Shown here: positions 11,517 to 21,204 of the stretch, piece after piece
Layout: every line of letters begins with the position of its first letter
Numbering within the stretch: position 1 is the first letter of the stretch
Assembly: GCA_907163375.1 (NCBI GenBank)
Contig: CAJQUW010015330.1
Location: forward strand, 178,962-242,961
Direction: 5' to 3'
DNA from: Prostheceraeus crozeri
Taxonomy: Eukaryota > Platyhelminthes > Polycladida > Euryleptidae
Length of the DNA: 64,000 bases
The notes under the pieces: model-generated
The model's database searches: none
What the model was told of the DNA's origin: nothing
Seen by the model: only the letters and a program-made list of their open reading frames with translations
Position numbers and translations under genes: made by a program

Positions 11517-12245
11517 ATGGAAGAAACAAAAGTGGAAGGAACTTCAGAAATGGAAGGAACCTCAAGAATATATCCTTCGTTATCATATGAACGTAGTTCT
11601 ACTTTAATGGACATTGAAAAGATTAACATTGAAAAAATGAACATTGAAAAACACAAAGATAGAGTACGCTATATGAAAGATAAGGAATCTCAATTATTAT
11701 TAAGATTAGAGCATTATAAAAAATTAAGAAAGAGATGGACTAAAGTTAAGAATGTAACACAAGGAATTGGCATATTCTTTACAATAAGTTTGGGTGCTTT
11801 AACAATTGTTATATCTTCAGGTGTTTTAGTAATTCCAGTAGTTGCTACAGCTTTAACAGCTACGGGTGTTTTTGCAACTTCACTTGTTACAATGTTAGAT
11901 AAATCTTTAATAACTAAGAAACGAAAATCATTAAAAACTAAGCATTTACATATTAAAGAAGTCTATGATAAACTACATTACTACTTTCAAAGAGTATGTG
12001 ATGATAATGTTATTACGTTAGATGAGATTGAAAAATTTGATCAAATAGCTAATGAAGTAAATCAAATATCATTTCAATTACAGTCAGAAAAAGTTGATGA
12101 TAAGAATAAACAGGATGGCAAAATTTCGAGTGATGGTAAAATTTCTAATGAAGAAAATGACAAAATTTTTTTAGAAGAGCTAAAAACTTTAAGCGAAAAT
12201 TTAAGCAAAACTTTATTAAACAAAACTTTATTAAACAAAACTTAA
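11517..12245 (+). CDS. Two-helix membrane protein with helical tail
   Basis: Start taken at ATG 11517 because it follows the element's typical leader TTTAAAAATG; an in-frame GTG lies 24 bases upstream. About 242 residues. A charged helical N-terminal half (KDKESQLLLRLEHYKKLRK) is followed by two hydrophobic segments (around residues 83-100, GIFFTISLGALTIVIS, and 104-125, LVIPVVATALTATGVF), then a basic, helical region (VITLDEIEKFDQIANEV) and a low-complexity tail. I read it as a membrane hairpin protein. Function is unknown; a membrane-modifying or minor virion role is possible. Confidence 0.65.
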   Translation: MEETKVEGTSEMEGTSRIYPSLSYERSSTLMDIEKINIEKMNIEKHKDRVRYMKDKESQLLLRLEHYKKLRKRWTKVKNVTQGIGIFFTISLGALTIVISSGVLVIPVVATALTATGVFATSLVTMLDKSLITKKRKSLKTKHLHIKEVYDKLHYYFQRVCDDNVITLDEIEKFDQIANEVNQISFQLQSEKVDDKNKQDGKISSDGKISNEENDKIFLEELKTLSENLSKTLLNKTLLNKT

Positions 12246-12453
12246 AACGAGAAAACTTTAACCGAGAAAACTTTAAACGAAAAGATGTCAAACAACAAAG
12301 CAATAAAAAAATAATTTGTTCAGTAAAATGTTTTTGCTGTATTCCAATGTTACCACAAAATTCAAATATTATATTTTAAAAATGAATAAAATTAGAGCTG
12401 ATAATTAAAAAAGAATAAAACAATTAGAAGAGTTAATAAAACAAAGAAATATT

Positions 12454-13203
12454 ATGAAAGAAAATCATCTTCAACATAGAATGATAAAAGCTGGTATTCA
12501 ATCTGATATGTTTGAAAAAATGCAGCAAACCGAGCAAGTAAAAACTGATTTTGAGAAAACTATGAAACCATTTAAAACTCTTGAAAAAGAAAGTACAAAT
12601 AATGATAAACAAATTGATATAACAGATCCAGAGCACAAAACTGTATTAGATGACTATGGATTACTAGAATCAAACATTAATAAGAAATTACCAAAATCTA
12701 TGCAATTTGAACATTCTATTTCATTTATAGATGGAAAAACAATACCTAGATTTTATCTCGGACAAAAAGAAATATTTCCACAACCTTTTCGAGTTATAAT
12801 TTTTTCACCAGATAAATCTCCTTTTAATTTAGATAGAAATTTTGTTAATCTTTTAAGAGGAGCAGATTTAAATAATTATGCTGTAGAAGATCTCATAAAA
12901 TATAAAGCTATGTTAGACAGAGTTGGTGCAGTAAAATCTCTTAGACGTTATAAACAATTAGAAAATTTATTATCAACGGGAGTTAAAGTAGGGAAAGGTT
13001 TATCTGAAAAACAGAAAACTGAAACAACTGTATTTTTACCAGATGATCCACAAGAATTACTAAATAGATTAAATATTTTAATATCTGCAATAAAAGAAGG
13101 ACATAATTCTAGTTTCAATGAAATTCATGCTATATTGAAAAGACTGTTAGAAAAGAAGATTCTAAATGAAGAGGATTATAAAAGTATAACCGGTCATCTC
13201 TGA
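12454..13203 (+). CDS. Conserved Polinton-type protein of unknown function
   Basis: 249 residues. Domain-like features: GKTIPRFYLGQKEI at about 90-105, a helical segment (AVEDLIKYKAMLDRVGAVKS), then LPDDPQELLNRLNILISAIK near residue 195 followed by a helical end. The C-terminal pattern (LPxDPxEL...) is one I associate with a protein repeatedly seen in animal Polintons and phage-like integrants, without an assigned role. It lacks the element's usual leader before its ATG. A GGGC-TTC-GCCC hairpin follows the stop codon. Confidence 0.6.
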   Translation: MKENHLQHRMIKAGIQSDMFEKMQQTEQVKTDFEKTMKPFKTLEKESTNNDKQIDITDPEHKTVLDDYGLLESNINKKLPKSMQFEHSISFIDGKTIPRFYLGQKEIFPQPFRVIIFSPDKSPFNLDRNFVNLLRGADLNNYAVEDLIKYKAMLDRVGAVKSLRRYKQLENLLSTGVKVGKGLSEKQKTETTVFLPDDPQELLNRLNILISAIKEGHNSSFNEIHAILKRLLEKKILNEEDYKSITGHL

Positions 13204-13212
13204 TGTCTTTAA

Positions 13213-13223
13213 GGGCTTCGCCC
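13213..13223. repeat. Single GGGC-TTC-GCCC hairpin after a stop codon
   Basis: GGGC-TTC-GCCC ten bases after the stop of the preceding gene. Same arm and loop design as one half of the double hairpins in this element. Confidence 0.75.
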
Positions 13224-13308
13224 GTAGCTGAAATATGTTGTTGTTTTTAATTTTTTATAAAAAAAAATATTTCATAAAAAAATATTTATTCAAAATTTTA
13301 ACTAAAAA

Positions 13309-14097
13309 ATGTGTTCAGTAGATTTAGACAAAATTAATAATCATTTAGAAAATTTGACAGAGATTTTGGGTTCATCAAAATTTAGTACGACGTTAAAAAT
13401 TATAACAACTACTTCATCACACACTTGTAATTTAGAACCCATTCTACATTTGGAACAAAATAAAAATTATCAAATTGCATTGACTAGTTTCTCCACATTT
13501 AACACTATTCAAAACGTTATCAAAGATGTGAATGATCAATTTAGATATTCTACTGATAAAGGCAAAACATGGAAAATACTAACTTTTCTTCCTGGTTCTT
13601 ACGAAGTTGAAACAATATGAAATGAAATTAAGAGACATTTAGGTATATCATTTAAAGATAAGAAACAATTACATTTTGCAGTTGAACCGGCAGTTAATAA
13701 ATTTTCTCTTACTTTAGACGAAAATCATCAAGTTGATTTTAATCATGATAGATCATTGTCAAAGCTATTAGGATTTAATAAACAAACCTATAGTCAAGGT
13801 TATCATTTAGGTGAGAAGATTCCAAAAATAACTGAAATAAATTCAATTGTTGTACATTGTGACATTATTGAAGGAGGATATATAAATGGTAAATTATCAA
13901 ATTTAATATTCAGTTTTCCGGCTTTTACTGTACCCATTGGTTATAGATTAAATGTAATTCCACAAACATTAATATATTTTCCTATTACAAGAAAAACTAT
14001 TAACAACATTGGCATTAGAATCACTGATGAGAAAGGACAAGAAATAAATTTTGGAGGTGAAGAGATTATGATAGATCTTCTGGTTCGGGAGGTATAA
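13309..14097 (+). pseudogene. Penton-like minor capsid protein (inner)
   Basis: Single jelly-roll minor capsid (penton) protein that would sit at the five-fold vertices. Signs: an N-terminal strand region with YQIALTSFSTFNTIQN, a middle part naming a first-person-plural fold-like motif is absent, and near the end IGIRITDEKGQEINFGG then IDLLVREV, which matches the C-terminal strand pair of Polinton penton proteins (compare IDISIHDDAGEVVPF at 35260-35305 in the outer element). It has the element's leader (CTAAAAAATG). The region carries about one interruption. Confidence 0.7.
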
Positions 14098-14183
14098 ACT
14101 CCCACGCGAAGCTAGAGAAGTTTAATTTTTTTCTTCTTCTTTAAAAACAAAAATAAAATAAAAATAAATTTTTTTATTAAAAA

Positions 14184-14950
14184 ATGAGTGAAGTGCTACC
14201 ATTAAATAAAAAAAACTTAAATTTAATCATCATCCAAATTTATCTAATAAAGTTTTGTCAGTTATTTGTGGAAGATCAGGTTGCGGAAAAACGTATCTAT
14301 TATTTAAAATTTTAACGACTCCAAATTTTTTGGATTATAACAATCTTATAATTTATACAACAACGGCAGAACAACCCGTCTATCAATTTTTAAAATATGG
14401 ATTTGAAAATAATCTTAAAAAAACAGCAATTGCTTCATTATTCAAAGAATATGAAAAATCTGAAGATGAAGAAGAAATAAGTTCGTGGTGTGAAGAAGCA
14501 GCAAAAAATAATCAGTTAGTAGAATCTAATAAAAATAACCATATAAAGATACAATTAATAGATGATAGTGGTAATATGCAAGATCCTAGTAAACTAGATA
14601 AAACAATGAAACATTGTGTAATTTTTGATGATTGTGTTAATGATAGAAATCAGTCAGTTCAGAGAAATTATTTCACAAGAGGTAGACATAATAACTGTAG
14701 TGTATTTTATTTAACACAAAGTATGTATTCATTAGACGGAAGTGTTATTAGAAAGAATGCAAATATATTTATACTATTTGAAATAAATGCAAGAAACTTA
14801 AGTGATTTGTTAAGAGATTTATGCGTAAGAAATAAAGATGAATTTAAACAATCGTGTAATAATGCTTGGTCAAAAGATTATGGCTTCATTACAATTAATA
14901 TTGATAAAAAAATTCATGAAAGAGTTATCGAAAATATTTTCGCGGAGTGA
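14184..14950 (+). pseudogene. FtsK/HerA-type genome-packaging ATPase (inner)
   Basis: Packaging ATPase of the A32/FtsK-HerA family, which pumps DNA into capsids. Walker A is CGRSGCGKTY; Walker B is CVIFDDCVND near 14620-14650; a conserved FTRGRHNNCSVFYLTQS sensor-type segment follows, as in A32. An ATG preceded by the element's leader (TTATTAAAAAATG) lies at 14184. The start region carries one interruption, while the ATPase domain itself is continuous. Confidence 0.85.
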
Positions 14951-15032
14951 TAAAAATATACAAATATAGGTTTACAATATTTTTTTTTATTTTATATATA
15001 TATCAAATTTGTCTATCTTAGAAATTAGAAAA

Positions 15033-18000
15033 TTAAAAAGGTTCAGTAGTTATTCCATCAGGTAAAATTTTTCTTTTATCATCAAATGGATCTAATGCTA
15101 ATTTATGTTCTTCTTTTAAATACATTTTATGTTTTTTTGAATTAAGTCTATAATTACATGCTGTTTTTATTTCAGTATTAAATAATGCATTTTTATAATC
15201 TTGAAATGTTATTTGATTAGCCACTGATGCCTTTGAAATTCCTTTTAATGTTTTATGTGTTTTAATATTATTAGTTGTATTATAACAGTAACATTTAGAT
15301 TTTAAAAATATAGCTTCTGTTATGAAATCTTCATTTCCTTCTAATTCATCTTTTACTTTACATAAATCAGAAGGATGAATGATATCTTTTATTTTATCTA
15401 TTTCTTCATCAAGTGTAGAATTATACGGTATTGTTAATTCTAAGAAAACAGAATCGGTATCTGTAAAGTGTAATTTATAGTTTTTGCCATAAGCAGGTGC
15501 TAAATAATCATATATAAATCTATACATAAATAGTTTAGCTAATTCTAATATAGTGAAACCAATAAAATTAAACTTATCATGTTTTACGCTAATTCGACGT
15601 AAATGTACAGCACATAGTTCATCACTGAATCTAGTAGTTCTTTTATATGTAGGTTTCCTTGTTAAATTTTGAAACCTGTCTTTATCATAAACTATTTCAA
15701 TATTTTGTCTATTACGCACATTTTCTAAAGTCTTACCATAAAATGCATTATTCATTAATTTGAAGAACACGTTTCCAAAATCATCTTTATTTCTTTTAGC
15801 TATTTTACGTTTTTCAATATTGAACTCTATATAATTTTTTAACCACCTAGATTTTTGATAAAATAGTTTTCGATGTATTTTGGTGAGAATCATTCCATGA
15901 TCTAAATACCAATCTAGCATTCTTCCTTCAACAACATACTTTCCTTTATTGCTTTGTGTTAACATAAGTTTTTTTGTTGGTCTGTATTTCTTAGGAATTA
16001 AAGATTTTTGATAATCTGAAAAATCTTCTATATTAGGAATTTTGTTTTCGGGACAGAAAGGAAAATATTTTGTTTTATCTTTTATTTCATCAGGGTATAC
16101 TAAATCAACTTCATATATATAACCATGATTATAATTTCCATCATATGTTTTTTGATAATCTAGAATATTACACCATGACATTTCACCTGTTGGTAATTCT
16201 TGTATCATGCAAGAAGAATATAAGCTATTAAAATCATAATATAACAAATAGTTTTCTCTCATGAATTCATCAATTGCTTTTTCACGTTCTACTCCTTCTC
16301 GTTTCGTTCGAAAAATTTCTAATATTTTTTCTTTTTCTTCTGGAGATAAAGGTTTCATTATTCCATATTCTTGTGGATTTACTTTCTTATTATAACATTT
16401 AACATATCTATTACCTAAAACTGATGAAACTCCACCTCTAATTCCAGATTCAAAAAATAATAATATATCATATGTATTTTCTTTATAATGTTTAAGTTTA
16501 ACGGACTTTGTCCTAGAGCCATCGGCTTGAACACCAGTATGTTTTAATCCTGCTAGCCATGTTAAACCTGGTGTAGAATAACAATAACATGGATCTATTC
16601 CGTAATATTCTAAACACATATCACGAAAGTTTTCGAAAAGATCAGCTAGTATTAATACATCTATCTGAAGATATTTCATTGTATAATCATACATTGTTTT
16701 ACAATTTAACTCTCTCCAATTCTTTTCAGCTTCTGCATAGTCTTCGTCAGATAATTTTGATTGTTTTAATGTTGATTTAAATTCATTTATTGGAGGAAGT
16801 TGTTTTTCTTCCATAATTTTATTCACAGAATTAAAATCTCCAGTTATGTACTCATACGGAAATATGCCTTTTAAAGGTTTTAAATTATATTTATTTAATA
16901 TTTTACATTGTTCAGATTTCAAAGTTTTTCCCATAACATCTAATGAATAAGGAGTAAAAAATCTAAATGCATCTAAAATTCTAATACAACCTAATTGCAT
17001 TGAAAAATATTCTTCTTCTGTTTTACATAGTACATTTATTTGTTGTTGTTGTAATTTTTCAGATGAAAATAAATCTTTCATTACTAGATGGAAATCATAT
17101 TTAGAACCATTATAGAAATATAAAGGAACAAAGTTATATTTAAATTTATTAGCATTAAGATTACAAGAATTATGTGCTGCACCTCTATATAATCCATTTA
17201 GATGATCATGATCTTTTACCTTGACGGCAGAGCCGTCGCTTCGCCTATCAATATATCTACCTCTGCCAGTTTTATATTTATTTGTAAAACCTTTTCCACA
17301 GTAATAACAATTTATTTCATCATAAAATTCTTTTCTTTCTTCATCCGTTAATGGTATCATTGGTATATTTGTTTCAAGCAATTGTGAAAAGCGCCCTTGT
17401 AATTCTTCTACTTTCTTTGTAAACATTTCTGAACTATCTTCACCATAGTATTGAAAATATTCTGATTTAAATAATTCAGGATAATTTGAATGAATGTACA
17501 TTCCCAAACATAATGGTTTTTGTTCAAATAAATATTTTTCTTTACTTTGTTCAGATGCACTTTTTTCAGGTGCACTTTTTTCAGAATTAAAAACCGAAGG
17601 TTCTAGGGCTTGGCCCGTACCATTTTCAGAATTATAATTTTCAGAATCGGGTGAAGCCCTGGAACTTTCCGTTCGATTTTGTGTCATATTAACATTATAT
17701 GCTTCAAAATCACAATAAATAGTAAAGGGTACTTTATTTTTAAAATACCATTTATTATATTCTAAATAATCATCTTTTGGAAAAGTATTTTGAACTGCTT
17801 CGTTTTGTTGACAATTCTCCAAATGTCTATTCATTTCTTCTAAAGTTCTAAAACTTGTCATACATTGAAGACAAGGAAAATTTTTATTATCTGAAGTTTT
17901 TGTAAATATAGAAACATCTTTACACAATATAAAATGTCCCTGATAATATAATATATTCGCTTGTGCTGGTTGTTTTGTCTGTTCTAGTTTTTCAAATTCA

Positions 18001-19532
18001 TCTTTATATATTTCATGTGTTTCATTAATTTCTTTTGTAATATTAAATGTATTTTGATGATAATTTTGATTTAATATTTGTAGCTGATAAATATATTCTT
18101 TATCATATTGTTCTTTATATTGTTGTAGACATTTTTTTAAACATTCATTTAATCGGAGCGAAGCTCCTCTGGCTTTAGCCGATTCTTTATTTTCTTCATT
18201 ATTTAATTCTTTATTATTTTCTTCATTTAATTTTTGAATTGTTTCTATCTTATTTTGATATTTATGGCCATATTCTTGTACTAATATTTTTGTTTGTTGT
18301 TGATAATCTGTTTTACATTTTTGTAAACTTTTATTTAAATTTTCTAATTTTTGTTGATATTCTGAAGATAAAGATGAATATTTGTAATTATAATCATCAG
18401 TACGTCCTTTATAATTATTATGATTAATCATTATTGGTGATAATGTTTTAACAAGTTCAAATTTTTCAGTACATATTATATTTTCTTGGTAAAAAATATT
18501 ATGATGCATGTAATTTCCTCTATCATTATATACTATTTCTGATTGACATAAATTTTTATTATTCAAATAAAATTTTTTTGAATCTGAGTAAAGTGGAGTA
18601 ATTTTACCAATAGAAACATAATTCACATTTAATTCAAAAACATTTACTTCTATTAAATTTTTATTCTTTTTATGAAACTTTTTTAACCTATTATAATCAT
18701 ATGGAAATTCATCTAAGCCATCAGAGAGATCAAATTCATTTATGTATTCTTCTTTATTGTAATGACTTAGTCTTTCTTTATGATATTCTGCAGGATGTAA
18801 ATGTGCTATAATACTCCACAGAAAACAATAATCATCTTCATTTTTTATGTTGATTATTTGTGGTGAACTGAAAGGTAAAGGAACATAACTACCACCAGTA
18901 TTATTTTTATATTTATCAATTACTATTTTCTTAGATAGTATTTTAACAAATCTCCAACCAGATTCACGTAACTGGGCTTCAATTATACAATTTTCTAATT
19001 TAAGTATCATCGATTCAAATATGGGTTGTATATCATTTACATTATGAATTTCTTGTGAATTTGTAAAATGTCTTTGTATTATTTCTTCAGGAATTCCATC
19101 AGGTCCATTTTTTGTATAAAGTACTTCTACATTCATATAACATTTGAAAGATTTCTTAAATATATTATAAAAGTTTATTAATACATTATAAAAAGTTTTA
19201 TCGGTTTCATTATATTCAAAAGACTGATTAAATAAATATTTTATATCTGTTACGGGCGAAGCCCTAGAACCTTCTGTTTGTAAGGCTTCATCGGTTCGTT
19301 CAGCTTCATCAAATTCATCAGTATCGCTAAATAAATATCTTCCATCTGGTACGGGCGAAGCCCTGGAAGACATCTCCGATGTCACATGTATGGTCTCATC
19401 TTCACTATTAAAAACTTTTTTATATTCCGAATGTGAATAATCATCAAACATTTTTTTAACTTTTATATCAGTAGGCAATGTTTCTAGATAGTTTTTATAA
19501 CTATTTAATTTTAATATATTTTCCTTCATCAA
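15033..19532 (-). CDS. polB: Protein-primed family B DNA polymerase, 1499 aa, intact
   Basis: Replicative polymerase of the Polinton. The long N-terminal region (about 1-590) has the domain with NIKNEDDYCFLWSIIAHL and a C2H2-like finger (CLQCMTSF...HLENC). Exonuclease motifs: CDFEAYN near 608, YNGSKYDFHLV near 800, YLQIDVLILADLF near 964, with a zinc site around DHDH (near 774). Polymerase motifs: A, YYDFNSLYSS (near 1099); B, KLMNNAFYGKTLEN (near 1264); C, FTDTDSVF (near 1357). All catalytic residues are present. Several double hairpins are translated in frame inside it (SRASP, ARGAS, DGSRT peptides), making it longer than typical Polinton polymerases (about 1000-1300). It lacks the usual TAAAAATG leader. 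Confidence 0.96.
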   Translation of the reverse strand: MMKENILKLNSYKNYLETLPTDIKVKKMFDDYSHSEYKKVFNSEDETIHVTSEMSSRASPVPDGRYLFSDTDEFDEAERTDEALQTEGSRASPVTDIKYLFNQSFEYNETDKTFYNVLINFYNIFKKSFKCYMNVEVLYTKNGPDGIPEEIIQRHFTNSQEIHNVNDIQPIFESMILKLENCIIEAQLRESGWRFVKILSKKIVIDKYKNNTGGSYVPLPFSSPQIINIKNEDDYCFLWSIIAHLHPAEYHKERLSHYNKEEYINEFDLSDGLDEFPYDYNRLKKFHKKNKNLIEVNVFELNVNYVSIGKITPLYSDSKKFYLNNKNLCQSEIVYNDRGNYMHHNIFYQENIICTEKFELVKTLSPIMINHNNYKGRTDDYNYKYSSLSSEYQQKLENLNKSLQKCKTDYQQQTKILVQEYGHKYQNKIETIQKLNEENNKELNNEENKESAKARGASLRLNECLKKCLQQYKEQYDKEYIYQLQILNQNYHQNTFNITKEINETHEIYKDEFEKLEQTKQPAQANILYYQGHFILCKDVSIFTKTSDNKNFPCLQCMTSFRTLEEMNRHLENCQQNEAVQNTFPKDDYLEYNKWYFKNKVPFTIYCDFEAYNVNMTQNRTESSRASPDSENYNSENGTGQALEPSVFNSEKSAPEKSASEQSKEKYLFEQKPLCLGMYIHSNYPELFKSEYFQYYGEDSSEMFTKKVEELQGRFSQLLETNIPMIPLTDEERKEFYDEINCYYCGKGFTNKYKTGRGRYIDRRSDGSAVKVKDHDHLNGLYRGAAHNSCNLNANKFKYNFVPLYFYNGSKYDFHLVMKDLFSSEKLQQQQINVLCKTEEEYFSMQLGCIRILDAFRFFTPYSLDVMGKTLKSEQCKILNKYNLKPLKGIFPYEYITGDFNSVNKIMEEKQLPPINEFKSTLKQSKLSDEDYAEAEKNWRELNCKTMYDYTMKYLQIDVLILADLFENFRDMCLEYYGIDPCYCYSTPGLTWLAGLKHTGVQADGSRTKSVKLKHYKENTYDILLFFESGIRGGVSSVLGNRYVKCYNKKVNPQEYGIMKPLSPEEKEKILEIFRTKREGVEREKAIDEFMRENYLLYYDFNSLYSSCMIQELPTGEMSWCNILDYQKTYDGNYNHGYIYEVDLVYPDEIKDKTKYFPFCPENKIPNIEDFSDYQKSLIPKKYRPTKKLMLTQSNKGKYVVEGRMLDWYLDHGMILTKIHRKLFYQKSRWLKNYIEFNIEKRKIAKRNKDDFGNVFFKLMNNAFYGKTLENVRNRQNIEIVYDKDRFQNLTRKPTYKRTTRFSDELCAVHLRRISVKHDKFNFIGFTILELAKLFMYRFIYDYLAPAYGKNYKLHFTDTDSVFLELTIPYNSTLDEEIDKIKDIIHPSDLCKVKDELEGNEDFITEAIFLKSKCYCYNTTNNIKTHKTLKGISKASVANQITFQDYKNALFNTEIKTACNYRLNSKKHKMYLKEEHKLALDPFDDKRKILPDGITTEPF
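16503..16527. repeat. Double hairpin inside polB
   Basis: GGAC-TTT-GTCC followed by AGCC-ATC-GGCT. On the coding strand it reads DGSRT, placed just after the conserved TPGLTWLAGLKHTG segment, without disturbing the frame. Confidence 0.8.
17223..17245. repeat. Hairpin inside polB zinc site
   Basis: GACGGC-AGA-GCCGTC with a small second arm. Translated in frame as RSDGSAV immediately before the conserved KVKDHDH. Confidence 0.75.
17592..17616. repeat. Double hairpin inside polB
   Basis: AACC-GAA-GGTT then GGGC-TTG-GCCC, in frame in a low-complexity part upstream of nothing catalytic. A weaker relative lies at about 17648-17675 and is read as SRASP. Confidence 0.78.
18153..18183. repeat. Double hairpin inside polB
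   Basis: GGAGC-GAA-GCTCC then GGCT/AGCC. It is the same sequence as the TIR copy at 11211-11241, here translated in frame as KARGASLRLNE. Confidence 0.85.
19254..19279. repeat. Double hairpin inside polB N-terminus
   Basis: GGGC-GAA-GCCC plus a decayed GAAC/GTT arm, read in frame as EGSRASP. Confidence 0.78.
19353..19383. repeat. Double hairpin inside polB N-terminus
   Basis: GGGC-GAA-GCCC then GACATC-TCC-GATGTC, read in frame as SSRASP. The first arm is shared with the copy 100 bases away; the second arm is different but still self-complementary. Confidence 0.82.
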
Positions 19533-19641
19533 CTCGTTCTACATTTTGTAAATGCAATTTACTATTTAAATGAGATTGATAACTTCTTTTTGTTTGCAAC
19601 TTTTTTTTACATAAGACACAATAAAACTTGGTATTTTCCAT
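19501..19641 (-). CDS. Small C2H2 zinc-finger protein, 46 aa
   Basis: Short frame starting MENTKFYCVLC and ending IKIK. It contains one U1/matrin-like C2H2 finger (CVLC...HLNSKLH). Its ATG follows an A-rich leader typical of this element, which argues that it is the real transcript start for the locus. Its 3' end overlaps the polymerase start codon in another reading frame, by about 30 bases. It could be a separate nucleic-acid-binding peptide or a relative of the finger-bearing N-termini of other Polinton polymerases. Confidence 0.5.
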   Translation of the reverse strand: MENTKFYCVLCKKKLQTKRSYQSHLNSKLHLQNVERVDEGKYIKIK

Positions 19642-19758
19642 TTTTTTTATTTTTTTAGAGAAAATTTAAGAAAAAAATTTGTGTTTTAATTTTAGATATA
19701 AACATTCTAATATCAAGGACTTGAGTGTTATTTTATATTATTATATATTTCACGTTCT

Positions 19759-21102
19759 TTAGTTATTTTTTTTCTTTATCACATTAAGTTTTATCATATT
19801 AAGTTTTATCTTATTAAGTTTCATCATATAATGTTTTATCAAAAGATAATTTAAATTTTTTTCACTAACTATTGATTCATCATCATCATCATAAATTGTT
19901 TCTTCATCATCATCATAAATTGTTTCTTCATCATCATAAATTACACTTTTTGGTATAGGATGCCCTTCCATGATAGGATACCATTCTCTTATTGGAATAT
20001 CTAATTCTAAATTACATCTTCTATCTGTTAATAATATAATAGATAAAAATATTGGTCTTTGATCTCTTTTGGAAAATTTAATAACACCACCATAATCTGA
20101 ATCACTTTTAGTTTTTGTTAAAGATGATAAAATTTTAAATTGATTAGATGTAAATCCTAATTTAAATTTTGTAGACCCGACACATAGTTGTCTAACAGTA
20201 TCTTCAACTATACCATCATTATTATTTTCAATTGTAAGAAAATGAAATTTAGATAAATTTTTATAATTACTAATATTTTTATAATCTTTTTTACCATTTA
20301 CACCATTTTCAGATGTTTCTGAATCATCATTATTATCATAAGATTCTTTAAGATCGGGCAAAGCCCTAGAACCTTCGGTTCGTTTATTATGATTATGGAC
20401 ATTGTTAATAGTATAAGGTGTAGTCCACATATAAATTTTCTCTTGTTGAGCTAAACCATTTATATAAGATTTTAATAAATTAATATTTAAGTTGGAATAT
20501 AATCCTATATACGTATCATCATCATATCTTTGGGGCATTTCTAATGTTTCTTGTTTATAAATTGTGTCTCTATAATAAACTTGACATAATAATTCTTCAT
20601 TATGTTTTTTACTCTCTATATGAATGTTATATTGGTTTTGTTCATCAACAAATAATCTAATTTTTTCCTTGGAAAACGATTTTAATTTTTTAACTAATTC
20701 TTTGATATTGATATAATTAATAATTTTAGTTTCTATCCAATCAGTATTACTAATCGGTAACACTGCTCTAATAAATCCATAAACATTATTATGACCTATT
20801 ATAACCATATTTTCTTTATTTAATTCAACATAAGCTACATCATTATATTTACTTACAATCTCCATAAATTTAATAAATGGATCCCCCGGAAATAAACAAT
20901 AATTAGTTTCTATAGAAGGTAAACCTTTAGTCTGTTCTCTAAATATTTCGGCTTGTAATTGAAATAAAATATTAACATCTATACATGGATTATTATTATT
21001 ATTATTATCAAAACATTTATTTTCAAATCCCGTTGATCTCGTCGAATAAGAAGAACAGGATGATGCGGGCGAATATAATTTTTTTAAATTTGGATTTTCC
21101 AT
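19759..21102 (-). CDS. Possible DNA sliding-clamp (PCNA-like) protein, 447 aa
   Basis: Unassigned by simple inspection, but two regions resemble PCNA. Around residues 70-180: PFIKFMEIVSKYNDVAYVEL, NVYGFIRAVLP, then INIKELVKKLKSFSKEKIRL and NIHIESK, in the order of clamp domain 1. Around 310-380: STKFKLGFTSNQFKILSSL, GGVIKFSKRDQRPIFLSI and CNLELDIP, like the C-terminal clamp half. Between them lies an insertion containing a double hairpin read as GSRALP. The tail has acidic DDEETIYDDD repeats and an MIKLN repeat. It is transcribed with the polymerase gene, divergently from the fibre-like gene, and has the typical leader. If it is a clamp, it would raise polymerase processivity. Alternative: a virion protein. 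Confidence 0.5.
   Translation of the reverse strand: MENPNLKKLYSPASSCSSYSTRSTGFENKCFDNNNNNNPCIDVNILFQLQAEIFREQTKGLPSIETNYCLFPGDPFIKFMEIVSKYNDVAYVELNKENMVIIGHNNVYGFIRAVLPISNTDWIETKIINYINIKELVKKLKSFSKEKIRLFVDEQNQYNIHIESKKHNEELLCQVYYRDTIYKQETLEMPQRYDDDTYIGLYSNLNINLLKSYINGLAQQEKIYMWTTPYTINNVHNHNKRTEGSRALPDLKESYDNNDDSETSENGVNGKKDYKNISNYKNLSKFHFLTIENNNDGIVEDTVRQLCVGSTKFKLGFTSNQFKILSSLTKTKSDSDYGGVIKFSKRDQRPIFLSIILLTDRRCNLELDIPIREWYPIMEGHPIPKSVIYDDEETIYDDDEETIYDDDDESIVSEKNLNYLLIKHYMMKLNKIKLNMIKLNVIKKKNN
20356..20381. repeat. Double hairpin inside clamp-like gene
   Basis: GGGC-AAA-GCCC then GAACC-TTC-GGTTC, both arms perfect, translated in frame as TEGSRALPD. Confidence 0.85.
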
Positions 21103-21105
21103 TTT

Positions 21106-21200
21106 TTTATTTTTATTAGAAAAAATTTTATTTTTTATTTTTATTAGAAAAAATTTTATTTTTTATTTTTATTAGAAAAAATTTTATTTTTTTATTGTTA
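21106..21200. promoter_or_regulatory. Divergent promoter region with tandem AT repeats
   Basis: The 102 bases between the leftward clamp-like gene and the rightward fibre-like gene hold three tandem copies of a ~31-base unit containing TTTTTATTAGAAAAAATTTT. They lie where both leaders must start. Confidence 0.6.
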
Positions 21201-21204
21201 AAAA

